From: SZUA-287 sp036397975
Lineage (GTDB): Bacteria; Bacteroidota; Ignavibacteria; UBA10030; UBA6906
NCBI GenBank assembly: GCA_036397975.1
Contig: DASWHW010000072.1
Coordinates: forward strand, 1 to 38,731
Direction: 5' to 3'
DNA length: 38,731 bases
The translations under genes and the position numbers were made by a program. This document shows, one piece after another, positions 1 to 8,287 of the stretch (position 1 is its first letter; each line of letters begins with the position of its first letter). The notes below the pieces were generated by a model that saw nothing but the letters and a program-made list of their open reading frames with translations, was not told the origin of the DNA and did no database searches.

Positions 1-2781
1 TGCTTGACCTTCCAATGTTTCCAGCCATCCGGAGTTGTCAGGCAAGCCGGTACCACGGTAAACACCTGGAGTGCTTCCTGCAGGGTCGATACCGTCGGCA
101 TTGAAAACACCGCCGGTCCCCCCTACTCTATCAACGCCAACAATGTTGTCTGCGTCAAGAACATTAAGAATCGCGAGCGATGCAACAAGATTCACCGGAC
201 CCAAACTGAATCCTTTGTCGATCTTCAGGTCAAAGCGGAACGTCCATGGAGTGGTCGCACCGTTGATTGGCCCAATCGGACGGACTTCAGTAACACCACC
301 AAAGAATGGATTGGTGATAACCGATTTCGTATATGGTACGCCGCTGTTAAAGGTGAACAGCAGCGATGCACCGGCTTTTTGGAGGATCGACTTGTCTGTT
401 GGCGAGGTTCGATAGTCAAGATTGATCGATCCAACATGGCGACGATCGAAATCCAACGGAACCACGATCTTCGGATTCGCCGTCTGAATCCATGAAAGTC
501 TTGACTGCGTGTTCGGATCTGACCCCGTGCCATTTGCAAATCCAAGGGTGTAGTTCAAAACCACAGCCAGATTCTTTGTCCGGCGAAGCTCGAAAATAAT
601 ATCGAAACCTTTGACGGTTCCGAAGTCAACATTCTCAAAAGTCTCATAGCTGCTGGGGAATGCTGGCGCTGTTGCCGTTCCAACATTCCTTGACTGGATG
701 AGATCTTTGACATCCTTGTAGAAACCGGTGATGCTGAACGATGCGTTCTCTGAGATCAGAGTTTTGAAACCCAGTTCGTAGGAAACCGTTCTTTCGGGTT
801 TCAGGTTCGGATTCGGAACGCGAGTTGAGAAACCTGCGTCGCCGCTCATGTACCGATCAACCCATGTTTTGCTGATGAGAACATACTGCAACGGGGGCAT
901 CTGAAGGAATGTCCCGTACTGTGCATGGAATATAGCCTTGTCCGTGATGGGGAAGGAAAACCCGAGTCGCGGACTCACAGTTGTAAAGGACGAGGACTCA
1001 ACAATGTCCTCCGGTCCGAATACTCCGCCTTCAGGATTGATTGTGACCCCATCTGGCATGAATTTGGGACCGAATGGATTCTGTTGGTCTTTCACGACCA
1101 TTTCCTTTGCATCGAAATGGTCAACACGGAATCCGAAATTCAGAACCAGGTCAGACAGCTCAACCTTGTCCTGGATATAGCCGGAAATATAAGTCGGTTT
1201 TCTCGGGGCTTCTTGTCTGCTCCCGAAGAAATCATCTTCACCGTCATATTCCGATTGACCGTCAAAGGAGTATCCATAATACTCTACATTCTGGTTTCGA
1301 TATCCGGTCCAGCCAGTTGATGCGCCTGTATTCGGATTGGCCAACTGGAGAGGATTAACGTTGTATCGACGAATATTGTTGATGCGTACTTCACCGCCAG
1401 CTTTCAGAAAATGATCGCCGGCCTGGAGGTTCACGTCACCCGAAGCAGTGATGATGCGGGATTGCGTTTTCAAATACTGATCGAAAACAAATCCTGGGGG
1501 CGGCGCCAGGCTGAAGATAAGACCGGCGTTGGTACCGACGCTAGTGTGTGATGGATTGAGCCCTAGATCACCATAGGCCAACAAATTGTCAAACCAGACT
1601 CCGTCCCCAATTTCCGTTTTGTCAGTGAAATAGCTTCCCTGCAGAGTATAGAAGAGCTTTGCACCAAGAGTATGAGTGAGCCTGGCGTATCCCGAGAAGG
1701 AGTTGTTGTCGAACTTAGGATTGTGCGCCGCATCGAACTGTCGATAGGAATTAATCCAGTTGTTCCCCTTTTCACCGTAGTAGTTTCCACCGATTTTGAT
1801 ATCGAGTTCGTTGACTGGTCTCAGGGACAATTTCCCACCCAAGTTCCAGCTTCGAGCTTCGTTGTTTGGTTTGACACCGCCAACTGCCTTTGGATCATTA
1901 TCCTTCAATGATCTCCGTTCCGCAGACAAGAACAATGTCGCAGCATCTTTTCCGGGAACGATCGGTCCGCCGATCGCAAGGTTGCCAACGTTGTAGCCGT
2001 AGCTATTATCACTGCCAAGATCATTGCTTCCCGCGATAGCGTCAGTGATAAACTCAGCGGAAACCGTATACTTGGCCCCTGCGCTCCTTGTATTCAGGTT
2101 CACCACACCGGACATTGCTGTTCCATACTCGGCGTTGAAACCGCCGGTCTGGATTTTCAATTCTTCCACTGTGTTCTGGTTAATTCCGGAAAAGGAGTTT
2201 CCGGCAACACCGGAGAGTGGATTGTTTACCGGAACACCGTCAACAACATAACTGACCTCGGTCGCCCGGCCACCACGAACATAAAGGAGATTGTTACCAT
2301 CGTTTTTCACAACCGATGCCTGAAGGCCAACAACATTTGCGATACCCCGCACCGGAAGATTATTAATCTGTTCCGAGGACTTGACCGTCAGGGTATTCGT
2401 GTAGTCCTTGTTGATCAGCGGGTTCTCCGCAATAATTTCAATTGCTTCCAACGTGACAGCTTCACTCGAAAGGGGAACATCGAGTGACGTCGTCAGATCG
2501 CTATTCACGCGAACGTTCGACACCCTCTGGGTAGTATATCCTACGAAAGTGACGCGAACGGAGTACAGTCCTGAGGAAACATTCAAGATCGAATACTCAC
2601 CATTGATATCCGTCGCTGCTCCCAAGGTCGTCCCCTCAATCGCGACGTTGGCGCCGATCAGAAGCTCCTTGGTTTCTTTATCGGTGACTTTTCCCGCCAG
2701 TTTTCCTGTCGTTCCAGCGAATACTACCGCCGGGATCAAAGCCAGGATGCATAACATGAGAAATATTTTTTTAACTAGCAT
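1..2781 (-). CDS. TonB-dependent outer-membrane receptor, C-terminus cut by the window edge
   Basis: An open frame of 927 codons runs from ATG at 2781 to base 1 without a stop, so the C-terminus lies outside the window. Residues 1-22 are a signal peptide (KK, hydrophobic core, VFA cleavage site). Residues about 26-105 form a carboxypeptidase-regulatory-like beta-sandwich (GKVTDKETKELLIGANV, TDINGEYSI). A plug domain follows at about 115-235 (YVRGGRATEVSYVVDGV, GGFNAEYGTAMSGVVNLNTR), then beta-barrel sequence rich in aromatic and Asn residues. The family binds a ligand at the cell surface and imports it using TonB/ExbBD energy; the substrate cannot be read from sequence. An SD GGAGG sits 6 nt before the ATG. 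The gene is separated from serA by 457 bases and has its own candidate promoters, so it is probably a separate unit. Confidence 0.93.
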   Translation of the reverse strand, partial: MLVKKIFLMLCILALIPAVVFAGTTGKLAGKVTDKETKELLIGANVAIEGTTLGAATDINGEYSILNVSSGLYSVRVTFVGYTTQRVSNVRVNSDLTTSLDVPLSSEAVTLEAIEIIAENPLINKDYTNTLTVKSSEQINNLPVRGIANVVGLQASVVKNDGNNLLYVRGGRATEVSYVVDGVPVNNPLSGVAGNSFSGINQNTVEELKIQTGGFNAEYGTAMSGVVNLNTRSAGAKYTVSAEFITDAIAGSNDLGSDNSYGYNVGNLAIGGPIVPGKDAATLFLSAERRSLKDNDPKAVGGVKPNNEARSWNLGGKLSLRPVNELDIKIGGNYYGEKGNNWINSYRQFDAAHNPKFDNNSFSGYARLTHTLGAKLFYTLQGSYFTDKTEIGDGVWFDNLLAYGDLGLNPSHTSVGTNAGLIFSLAPPPGFVFDQYLKTQSRIITASGDVNLQAGDHFLKAGGEVRINNIRRYNVNPLQLANPNTGASTGWTGYRNQNVEYYGYSFDGQSEYDGEDDFFGSRQEAPRKPTYISGYIQDKVELSDLVLNFGFRVDHFDAKEMVVKDQQNPFGPKFMPDGVTINPEGGVFGPEDIVESSSFTTVSPRLGFSFPITDKAIFHAQYGTFLQMPPLQYVLISKTWVDRYMSGDAGFSTRVPNPNLKPERTVSYELGFKTLISENASFSITGFYKDVKDLIQSRNVGTATAPAFPSSYETFENVDFGTVKGFDIIFELRRTKNLAVVLNYTLGFANGTGSDPNTQSRLSWIQTANPKIVVPLDFDRRHVGSINLDYRTSPTDKSILQKAGASLLFTFNSGVPYTKSVITNPFFGGVTEVRPIGPINGATTPWTFRFDLKIDKGFSLGPVNLVASLAILNVLDADNIVGVDRVGGTGGVFNADGIDPAGSTPGVYRGTGLPDNSGWLETLEGQA

Positions 2782-2802
2782 AACAACCTCCATTGTGAAT
2801 GG

Positions 2803-2832
2803 ATTAGATGAGGTTTTACTGATTCGGTTCAA
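2803..2832 (-). promoter_or_regulatory. Candidate proximal promoter of the TonB-dependent receptor
   Basis: On the minus strand TTGAAC (2832-2827), an 18-base spacer and TCTAAT (2808-2803) resemble a sigma70 promoter, with 4/6 and 5/6 matches. It would start transcription about 15 bases before the receptor ATG and still include its SD. The -35 match is modest. Confidence 0.35.
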
Positions 2833-2870
2833 CGTGCTTTCGCAACAAATTACACGTGAACCAAGTGTAC

Positions 2871-2891
2871 AAAAAAAAGGCTTGACTCAAG
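2871..2891 (-). terminator. Possible attenuator in the receptor leader
   Basis: On the minus strand CTTGAGTCAAG is followed by CC and eight T. The stem is only 4 bp with a 3-base loop, so it is weak as an intrinsic terminator. It could end a leader RNA of about 280 nt started at the distal promoter, or the palindrome could be an operator. Confidence 0.25.
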
Positions 2892-2959
2892 GACGTGCTA
2901 ACAAAAGTACTGGTGCTGTTCAAAAGCTCTGACCCGTGCTTAACTCGATGGTGAAGGAA

Positions 2960-2984
2960 CCACGCAACCTATTCGTGGGTTGCG
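2960..2984 (-). promoter_or_regulatory. Two mutually exclusive hairpins in the receptor leader
   Basis: The segments 2963-2969 and 2978-2984 pair as CGCAACC/GGTTGCG (7 bp, 8-base loop). The segments 2960-2964 and 2974-2978 pair as CCACG/CGTGG (5 bp, 9-base loop). The pairings share bases, so only one can form at a time. This shape is compatible with a switch, but chance is not excluded. Confidence 0.3.
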
Positions 2985-3155
2985 CAGGACACGATGAACT
3001 TCACGGGAAAACACAGAAGTCACGAGAGTCATCAGCGAAAAAAATGGAAAGGTTTGGTTGGTAAGTTGTATCAATTGCCCCCGGCATGCATCTCCTATGA
3101 TGTGATCGAATTGTCGATGGTGGGCGCCTCCTGCTGGCGCGCAGTGAATGCTGTC

Positions 3156-3184
3156 AATATATATATGTGGGTGTACTTTGTCAA
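3156..3184 (-). promoter_or_regulatory. Strong sigma70-type promoter upstream of the receptor
   Basis: The minus strand carries TTGACA (3184-3179), a 17-base spacer and TATATT (3161-3156): 6/6 and 5/6 matches at ideal spacing. Transcription would start near 3149, leaving a leader of about 370 nt before the receptor ATG. Confidence 0.7.
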
Positions 3185-3212
3185 GGGGTGACAAAAAAAA
3201 GTAATTTTAGGC

Positions 3213-3235
3213 AAAAAAATTCGTCACAAGGCGAC
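3213..3235 (-). terminator. Probable weak terminator after serA
   Basis: Four bases after the serA stop the minus strand reads GTCGC-CTT-GTGAC (5 bp including one G-T pair), then GAA and seven T. The stem is short, but position and T tract fit the end of the engB-aminotransferase-serA unit. Confidence 0.45.
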
Positions 3236-3238
3236 TGG

Positions 3239-4822
3239 CTAGACGTCCAATTGTACCAAGCGAATATCTGATATTCCTTCCTGATTTTGCAATTCTTTCC
3301 AGGCAGTCGGAGGAATTTCGTTGTCGATGCTCATGACCGTCAGAGCGTTCTTCCCTATTTCTGTCCGCCCTAGTGAAACGCCGGCAATATTAACATCGTG
3401 TTTGGCTAATATTGCCCCGACCTTCGCAAGCATTCCCGGTCTGTCCAGATTAGTATAGATGAGAAGGGAGCCTTCTGGCCTGACCTCCAATCGAAACCCG
3501 TCCATTCGCACTAACCGAATTGTGGATGGGCGATAGACTGTTCCTGCTACTTCTTTGGCTTCCTCACTTGTCTCATACCGAACACGCAAGAGGCTATTAA
3601 AGTTCTCGCCATCCTTGTCACGTTGCTCTGAGACGGACAGGCCCATCTCGTCCGCGAGAAACGGAGCGTTGATAAAATTCACCGGCTCTTGAAGCACATG
3701 TGATAGAATGCCTTTAAGGACGCCCGCGCGAAGCAACTCCATCGAAGACACAACCTCGTCTCCAAAGCCTGCAATCGAAATCTTCTTGAGAGTTCCCCTG
3801 GAGGCCTGGGCAACAATACTCCCGAGCTTCTCTGCCAATTGAAGTAACGGACGAACTTCCTCTTTCATAGTAAGATGGAGCGCACCGCCATTGACTACAC
3901 CTGCATATCCCCGGCCATGGAGCGCGTCCGCGATCTGGTAGGCAATTTGCACAGCCACTTTTTCTTGTGCCTCCTCCGTCGAAGCGCCGAGATGAGGCGT
4001 AGCGATAACATGTGGATGACCAATGAGTTCCTTATTCGAAGGCGGCTCCTCCGAGAATACGTCGAGTGCAGCACCCGCAACATGCCCCGAAAGCAATGCG
4101 GCAAGGAGTGCGTTTTCATCAACAATGCCTCCACGGGCACAGTTAATCACGCGAACTCCTTTTTTGCAATTGCGCAGTGTCTCTTCGTTCAGAAGATTCT
4201 TCGTTTCCTTCGTGAGAGGAGTGTGCAGGGTGATAAAGTCCGATCGTCGATACAGATCCTCAAGCGTGACATGTTCTATACTCTCTCGTGCGGCGACATC
4301 TTTCGCAAGAACTGGATCATACCCGATTGTTTTCATGCCAAGGCCGCGGCAGCGGGAGGCTACCTCTCGACCGATCTTTCCGAGTCCGACGATGCCAATA
4401 GTCTTTTCAAGCACCTCCGTCCCGACATACTTTTTCCTGTCCCAGCGACCTTCAATCATACTCTTGTTTGCTTGCGGAATATTTCGCGCAAGAGCGAGCA
4501 TCATCGAGATCGTGTGTTCGGCAGCGGAGACCGTGTTTCCGCCGGGTGTGTTCATCACCAGGATGCCTCGTCGTGTTGCGGCTGCGGTGTCAATATTGTC
4601 GACACCCGTTCCGGCACGGCCGATGATTTTCATTTTCTTGGCTTCACGGAGAACATCGGCGGTTACTTTTGTTGCACTGCGAACAACCAGCCCATCATAC
4701 TCTCCGATAATGGATGCTAACTCGTTCGCGGGGATGCCCGGCTTGTTGTCCACCTCGAATCCTTCTGAGAGAAGGATGTCGATACACCTTTGTTCGAGAC
4801 TATCGCTGACCAGAATCTTCAT
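3239..4822 (-). CDS. serA: D-3-phosphoglycerate dehydrogenase
   Basis: This enzyme oxidises 3-phosphoglycerate to 3-phosphohydroxypyruvate with NAD+, the first committed step of serine synthesis in the cytosol. At 527 residues it matches the long form: split substrate domain, NAD-binding Rossmann domain with G146-x-G148-x2-G151, catalytic Arg230 (CARGG), Glu259 (SEEP) and His277 (HLGAST), an intervening ASB-type domain, and a C-terminal ACT domain (about 455-527) of the kind that senses serine. Its ATG overlaps the TGA of the upstream aminotransferase (ATGA), which suggests translational coupling and a shared pathway. It is the last gene of its unit. Confidence 0.96.
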   Translation of the reverse strand: MKILVSDSLEQRCIDILLSEGFEVDNKPGIPANELASIIGEYDGLVVRSATKVTADVLREAKKMKIIGRAGTGVDNIDTAAATRRGILVMNTPGGNTVSAAEHTISMMLALARNIPQANKSMIEGRWDRKKYVGTEVLEKTIGIVGLGKIGREVASRCRGLGMKTIGYDPVLAKDVAARESIEHVTLEDLYRRSDFITLHTPLTKETKNLLNEETLRNCKKGVRVINCARGGIVDENALLAALLSGHVAGAALDVFSEEPPSNKELIGHPHVIATPHLGASTEEAQEKVAVQIAYQIADALHGRGYAGVVNGGALHLTMKEEVRPLLQLAEKLGSIVAQASRGTLKKISIAGFGDEVVSSMELLRAGVLKGILSHVLQEPVNFINAPFLADEMGLSVSEQRDKDGENFNSLLRVRYETSEEAKEVAGTVYRPSTIRLVRMDGFRLEVRPEGSLLIYTNLDRPGMLAKVGAILAKHDVNIAGVSLGRTEIGKNALTVMSIDNEIPPTAWKELQNQEGISDIRLVQLDV

Positions 4823-5973
4823 CGTACCGGTTTCACGAGATGTGACAAAAATTCTTTCTGTGTTGCAGCAATCCCCACTCCGGGATCAAATGAGTATTTG
4901 TGAACGGAGAGTGTGCGTTCAATTGCAGCGATCACGGTAATCATGTCCAATTCGTCATAATAGCCAAGATGGGAAATGCGGAATATTTTCCCGGCGTATT
5001 CATCCTGACCGCCGGCGATAGTGATACCATTATCCACCTTCAGTGTCTTATTGAACGCTTTCCACTCAATGCCCTCGGGCATCCACACAGGGGTAACGGC
5101 GTACGATGGAGAGTCGGAAAAAAGCTTCAGGCCAAGCGCCAGCAACCCTTGCCTTAAAGCAGCGGACAAACTTTTATGCCGAGACCAAACATTCTCAATT
5201 CCCTCCTCGCGAATCATTTCGAGGGCACGATCCACCCCGACAACGAGAGACACAGCGGGAGTCCACGGCGTATCGTTTTTCTCGTGTGACCTTAGTGCCT
5301 TGCGGAGATCAAAGTAGAATTTTGGCAACGCAGATGTTTTCATCGCCTCAATAGCCCGCTTGCTGAGAGCCACAAACGCAAGGCCCGGAGGAATCATGAG
5401 TCCTTTTTGGGAGCCGGTAACACAAACGTCAATGCCCCATTCATCGAAACGAAGCTCATGGGCTCCCACGGCAGTTATTCCATCCACACAGACCAATGCC
5501 GATGAGTTCTCACGTATCATTTTCGCCAGCGACTTAATATCCGCCGAGGTCCCGGTGGACGTTTCGCTATGGACGAGGTAGACGGCCTTTGCATCTGTAT
5601 TGCTCATGAGGACAGTTTTCAAGGCATCCACATCGGGGGCTGTTCCCCATCTTGACTTCACCTCAACGACGTTCATCCCAAACGCCTGAGGCATTTTCAC
5701 CCATCGCTCGCCAAATTTTCCACCATTCACTGCAATGATCTTGTCTCCCGGAGAGAATATGCTGACGAATGTCGCTTCTACTCCGCCAGTGCCGGACGAT
5801 GTAAGGGTGAGAACAGGTTGTGCCGTTTGAAAAAGGTACCGCAGATTCTCGTTGACGCGAGTGAGAATTTCCCCGAACTCAGGATTCCGATGGTGGATAA
5901 TCGGCTCCGCCATGGCCAGAGCAACCTTTTCCGGAATTGGCGTTGGTCCGGGTGTGAATAAACGCTTCTTCAT
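4819..5973 (-). CDS. Class V PLP aminotransferase, probable phosphoserine-forming partner of SerA
   Basis: A 384-residue fold-type I PLP enzyme of the serine-pyruvate/alanine-glyoxylate group. Visible marks are the N-terminal TPGPTPIP, the SSGTGG phosphate-binding turn near 59-64, D164 in the VCVDGITAVG strand, and the Schiff-base lysine K190 in TGSQKGL. It is not canonical SerC by sequence, but it overlaps serA by four bases. I infer that it transaminates 3-phosphohydroxypyruvate with glutamate or another donor. Serine-glyoxylate or alanine-glyoxylate activity is the alternative. The start is ATG at 5973, 21 bases after engB, with no strong SD. Confidence 0.88.
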   Translation of the reverse strand: MKKRLFTPGPTPIPEKVALAMAEPIIHHRNPEFGEILTRVNENLRYLFQTAQPVLTLTSSGTGGVEATFVSIFSPGDKIIAVNGGKFGERWVKMPQAFGMNVVEVKSRWGTAPDVDALKTVLMSNTDAKAVYLVHSETSTGTSADIKSLAKMIRENSSALVCVDGITAVGAHELRFDEWGIDVCVTGSQKGLMIPPGLAFVALSKRAIEAMKTSALPKFYFDLRKALRSHEKNDTPWTPAVSLVVGVDRALEMIREEGIENVWSRHKSLSAALRQGLLALGLKLFSDSPSYAVTPVWMPEGIEWKAFNKTLKVDNGITIAGGQDEYAGKIFRISHLGYYDELDMITVIAAIERTLSVHKYSFDPGVGIAATQKEFLSHLVKPVR

Positions 5974-5994
5974 CTATCTCAAGACCCTTTTCAT

Positions 5995-6582
5995 TTAGGA
6001 AATATGACCGGCGATCGCTTTCATGACGTCATCCTTGCCCAGGCCGGTGATTGCGGAGCAGGGAATGACATCCACGCAGAATTTGAACGGGTGAAAAACC
6101 TCCCGAACCCGCTGCATGTACGCAGGCATTTTGCTTCGGGGAAGTTTGTCAGCTTTCGTGAGTGCAATAACGAAAGGAACTTCATAATAGTCCAGCCACC
6201 CAACCATTTGCAGATCTAGGATAGTAGGTTCGTGTCGGGAATCGACAAGCTGAATCACAAGAGCAAGCTGCTCGCGGGATTTCAAATACTGCTCAATCAT
6301 CATCCCCCAGCTTGTTTTCATTTGCTCCGGCACTTTTGCGTAGCCGTATCCCGGGAGATCAACAAAGTAGAATGAACTGTCGATGAGGTAGTAATTCAGT
6401 TCACGGGTCTTGCCGGGAGTAGAGCTTTTGCGGGCGAGCGTCTTTCTGTTGCAGAGCTTATTGAGGAGGGATGATTTTCCAACATTCGATCGGCCCAGAA
6501 AGGCGACCTCATGTTTAGTTCCCTTGGGAAGTTGCCTCAAATTGGCAACTCCCAGCACGAATTCCGCTGATGTAATTCTCAT
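5995..6582 (-). CDS. engB: EngB/YsxC/YihA ribosome-biogenesis GTPase
   Basis: A 195-residue TrmE-Era-like GTPase that assists maturation of the large ribosomal subunit. All G motifs are present: G1 GRSNVGKS (30-37), G2 Thr in SSTPGKT (53-59), G3 DLPGYG (75-80), G4 TKAD (142-145) and G5 SAITG (176-180). Length is typical. It follows rplQ after a 100-base gap containing the alpha-group terminator, and leads into the aminotransferase-serA pair 21 bases later. No clear SD precedes the ATG at 6582, and I see no convincing promoter in the gap. Confidence 0.97.
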   Translation of the reverse strand: MRITSAEFVLGVANLRQLPKGTKHEVAFLGRSNVGKSSLLNKLCNRKTLARKSSTPGKTRELNYYLIDSSFYFVDLPGYGYAKVPEQMKTSWGMMIEQYLKSREQLALVIQLVDSRHEPTILDLQMVGWLDYYEVPFVIALTKADKLPRSKMPAYMQRVREVFHPFKFCVDVIPCSAITGLGKDDVMKAIAGHIS

Positions 6583-6665
6583 ACACGGTATTCTTTGAAG
6601 ATCGAGTCGGATAAGGAGCGAATGGCCTTCGTCTCATCGAAATGATGTATGCTCGACGCAGGCTG

Positions 6666-6694
6666 AAAGACAAGAGTCCCGATTAACGGGACTC
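6666..6694 (-). terminator. Intrinsic terminator overlapping the rplQ stop codon
   Basis: GAGTCCCG and CGGGACTC form a perfect 8-bp stem (6694-6687 with 6681-6674) with a 5-base loop, followed on the minus strand by TTGTCTTT. The TAA stop of rplQ (6685-6683) lies in the loop and the last codons form the 5' arm. On the plus strand the stem is followed by TTTT, so it might act in both directions. Confidence 0.75.
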
Positions 6695-7225
6695 TTTTAC
6701 TTTGGACTCTTTTGAGCCCTTCTTTTTCTTCGGCTTCTCCTCTGCAGGAGTTGTTTCCTCCGCCGTCGCAGAGGGGGCCTTCTTGGCGTGTTTGGTCTTC
6801 TTTGTTTCCGCTTGAGGCTCTTCCGTTTTGTCCTTACCAAGCGCGAAATCCACGAGTTCGATGACAGCCATTTCGGCGCCGTCACCGGGACGCTGACCAA
6901 GCTTCACGACACGTGTATACCCACCCGGTCGATCAGCAACCTTCGGTGCGATCGTGGAGAAGAGTTCCGCAAGGACACTCCGATCTTTGATCATTCGCCC
7001 GACTTCCCGACGAGCATGCACACCGATGCCGGGTGCATCTTCTCGAGCGACGGCTTTCTTCGCCCTTGTAATCATTTTTTCAACAACAGTGCGTGTCTCT
7101 TTGGCCTTTGCGATAGTCGTTGTAATCCGCTTGTGCCGCAACAGCGATGTCGACAGGGCTGCGAGGGTTGCGCGCCTGTGACTTGCAGTTCTTTTGAGCT
7201 TTCGACCACTCTTTCCATGTCTCAT
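6683..7225 (-). CDS. rplQ: Ribosomal protein L17 with a charged C-terminal tail
   Basis: The first ~120 residues are a clear L17 core (MRHGKSGRKLKRTASHRRA start, GGYTRVVKL near the core end), a large-subunit protein close to the exit tunnel. The protein is 180 residues, about 50-60 longer than common L17. The extra part is rich in Lys, Glu, Ala and Pro and probably disordered. It is the last gene of the S10-spc-alpha run, 39 bases after rpoA as usual, and its stop codon sits inside a terminator loop. Confidence 0.97.
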   Translation of the reverse strand: MRHGKSGRKLKRTASHRRATLAALSTSLLRHKRITTTIAKAKETRTVVEKMITRAKKAVAREDAPGIGVHARREVGRMIKDRSVLAELFSTIAPKVADRPGGYTRVVKLGQRPGDGAEMAVIELVDFALGKDKTEEPQAETKKTKHAKKAPSATAEETTPAEEKPKKKKGSKESKVKESR

Positions 7226-7264
7226 GATCTTCTATCCAAACAATAAAATGGTTGTACTCGTAAT

Positions 7265-8254
7265 CTACTGTTCGCTGTCTCGAACATACTTAGTGATATC
7301 CATCCCGAAAACCAATCCCTCCGCCTCCACGATCTCCGATAGCTCGGCAAGGGACTTGCGACCGAAATTCCTGAACTTCAGCAGTTCAGCTTCATCGCGC
7401 TTGACCAGTTCAGCAATGGTCTTGATGTTCGCCGCACGCAAACAGTTATGCGAACGGACGGAGAGTTCCAGCTCATCGACCGGTGTCAGGAGCACTTTGC
7501 GGACTCTTGCAAATTCTGCATCGTGTTCGGTCTCATCGCCTTCTGCTTCAGGCTCAATGTCAAAGTTAATAAAGAGCTGAATGTGATCGCGGAGAATTTT
7601 CCCTCCATGTGCAAGAGCGTCTTTCGGCGAAATGGATCCGTCGGTATCGATCTCAATCGTCAGCTTCTCATAGTCTGTTTGCTGGCCAACGCGGGTTGGC
7701 TCTACAAAATAGCGGACATTCTTTATTGGGGTAAAGATGGAATCGACCGGGATGACGCCGAGGGTATGCTCCGGGCTCTTGTTTTCTTCAGAAACAACAT
7801 ACCCGACCCCGCGCCCAACCCGCAGATCAAGCTCGAAATTCGCTTCGGAATTCAGCGTTGCGATATGGAGATCCGGATTCAGTATCTCCACTTCCGGTGA
7901 TGCCTTTTGAATTTCCCCGGCGGTAAACTGAAGCGGTCCGCGGAGGGGAACAACCACACGGTTCGCTTTTTTATTGACGAGCCGCATCCGCACCTGCTTG
8001 AGGTTCAGAATCATATCCGGCACATCCTCAACCACTCCCGAGATGGTGGAAAACTCATGCTCCACACCTTCCACTCGAAAGGCAGTGATAGCATACCCGG
8101 GAAGCGACGAAAGCAATACCCTCCGCATCGAATTCCCGATGGTTGCGCCAAATCCTTTTTCCAAAGGCTGAATTACGAATCGACCATACGTGCCGGAATA
8201 ACTGGCTTCATCCAGTTGAATACGTTCCGGCATTTGAATAAGACCTGATGTCAT
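7265..8254 (-). CDS. rpoA: RNA polymerase alpha subunit
   Basis: This 329-residue protein dimerises to nucleate RNA polymerase assembly. The N-terminal assembly domain spans about 1-235 (GFGATIGNSMRRVLLSSLPG). The C-terminal DNA- and activator-binding domain lies at about 255-320 (VRSHNCLRAANIKTIAELV, LKFRNFGRKSLAEL). Length is normal. The ATG at 8254 follows rpsD by 33 bases, and its AGAGGAT SD is partly paired in a small hairpin. The rpsD-rpoA-rplQ order is the conserved alpha arrangement. Confidence 0.99.
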   Translation of the reverse strand: MTSGLIQMPERIQLDEASYSGTYGRFVIQPLEKGFGATIGNSMRRVLLSSLPGYAITAFRVEGVEHEFSTISGVVEDVPDMILNLKQVRMRLVNKKANRVVVPLRGPLQFTAGEIQKASPEVEILNPDLHIATLNSEANFELDLRVGRGVGYVVSEENKSPEHTLGVIPVDSIFTPIKNVRYFVEPTRVGQQTDYEKLTIEIDTDGSISPKDALAHGGKILRDHIQLFINFDIEPEAEGDETEHDAEFARVRKVLLTPVDELELSVRSHNCLRAANIKTIAELVKRDEAELLKFRNFGRKSLAELSEIVEAEGLVFGMDITKYVRDSEQ

Positions 8255-8262
8255 AGATTTTT

Positions 8263-8281
8263 ATCCTCTTCCCAACAGAGG
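8263..8281 (-). promoter_or_regulatory. Small hairpin enclosing the rpoA ribosome binding site
   Basis: On the minus strand CCTCT (8281-8277) can pair with AGAGG (8269-8265) across a 7-base loop; the second arm is the SD of rpoA. Only 5 bp, so it would tune rather than block translation. Confidence 0.3.
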
Positions 8282-8287
8282 GGAATT

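Larger units (their letters stand above)
2782..3238. other. 457-base intergenic regulatory region between serA and the receptor
   Basis: No conserved protein gene is visible here. Read on the minus strand from serA towards the receptor it holds: a short hairpin plus T7 just after serA; a near-consensus promoter at 3184-3156; a GCGCC/GGCGC hairpin at 3140-3124; a possible 28-codon leader ORF from ATG at 3087 to TGA at 3001, with GGAG upstream; overlapping alternative hairpins at 2984-2960; a palindrome plus T8 at 2891-2871; and a second candidate promoter at 2832-2803. I looked for a B12-box-like or TPP-like riboswitch signature and saw none. Confidence 0.7.

Noticed and set aside
2782..3150. 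Cobalamin or TPP riboswitch in front of the receptor.
   Set aside because: No B12-box-like or thi-box-like core was recognised on the minus strand; only generic hairpins remain.
2940..3194. An 84-codon minus-strand frame in the gap before the receptor.
   Set aside because: It would start upstream of the strong promoter, has no SD, and its translation shows no recognisable feature.
3875..4940. Two long plus-strand open frames (281 and 305 codons) opposite serA and the end of the aminotransferase gene.
   Set aside because: They are antisense shadows of well-conserved genes in GC-rich codon phase; the translations show no domain and are low-complexity Ser/Arg-rich.
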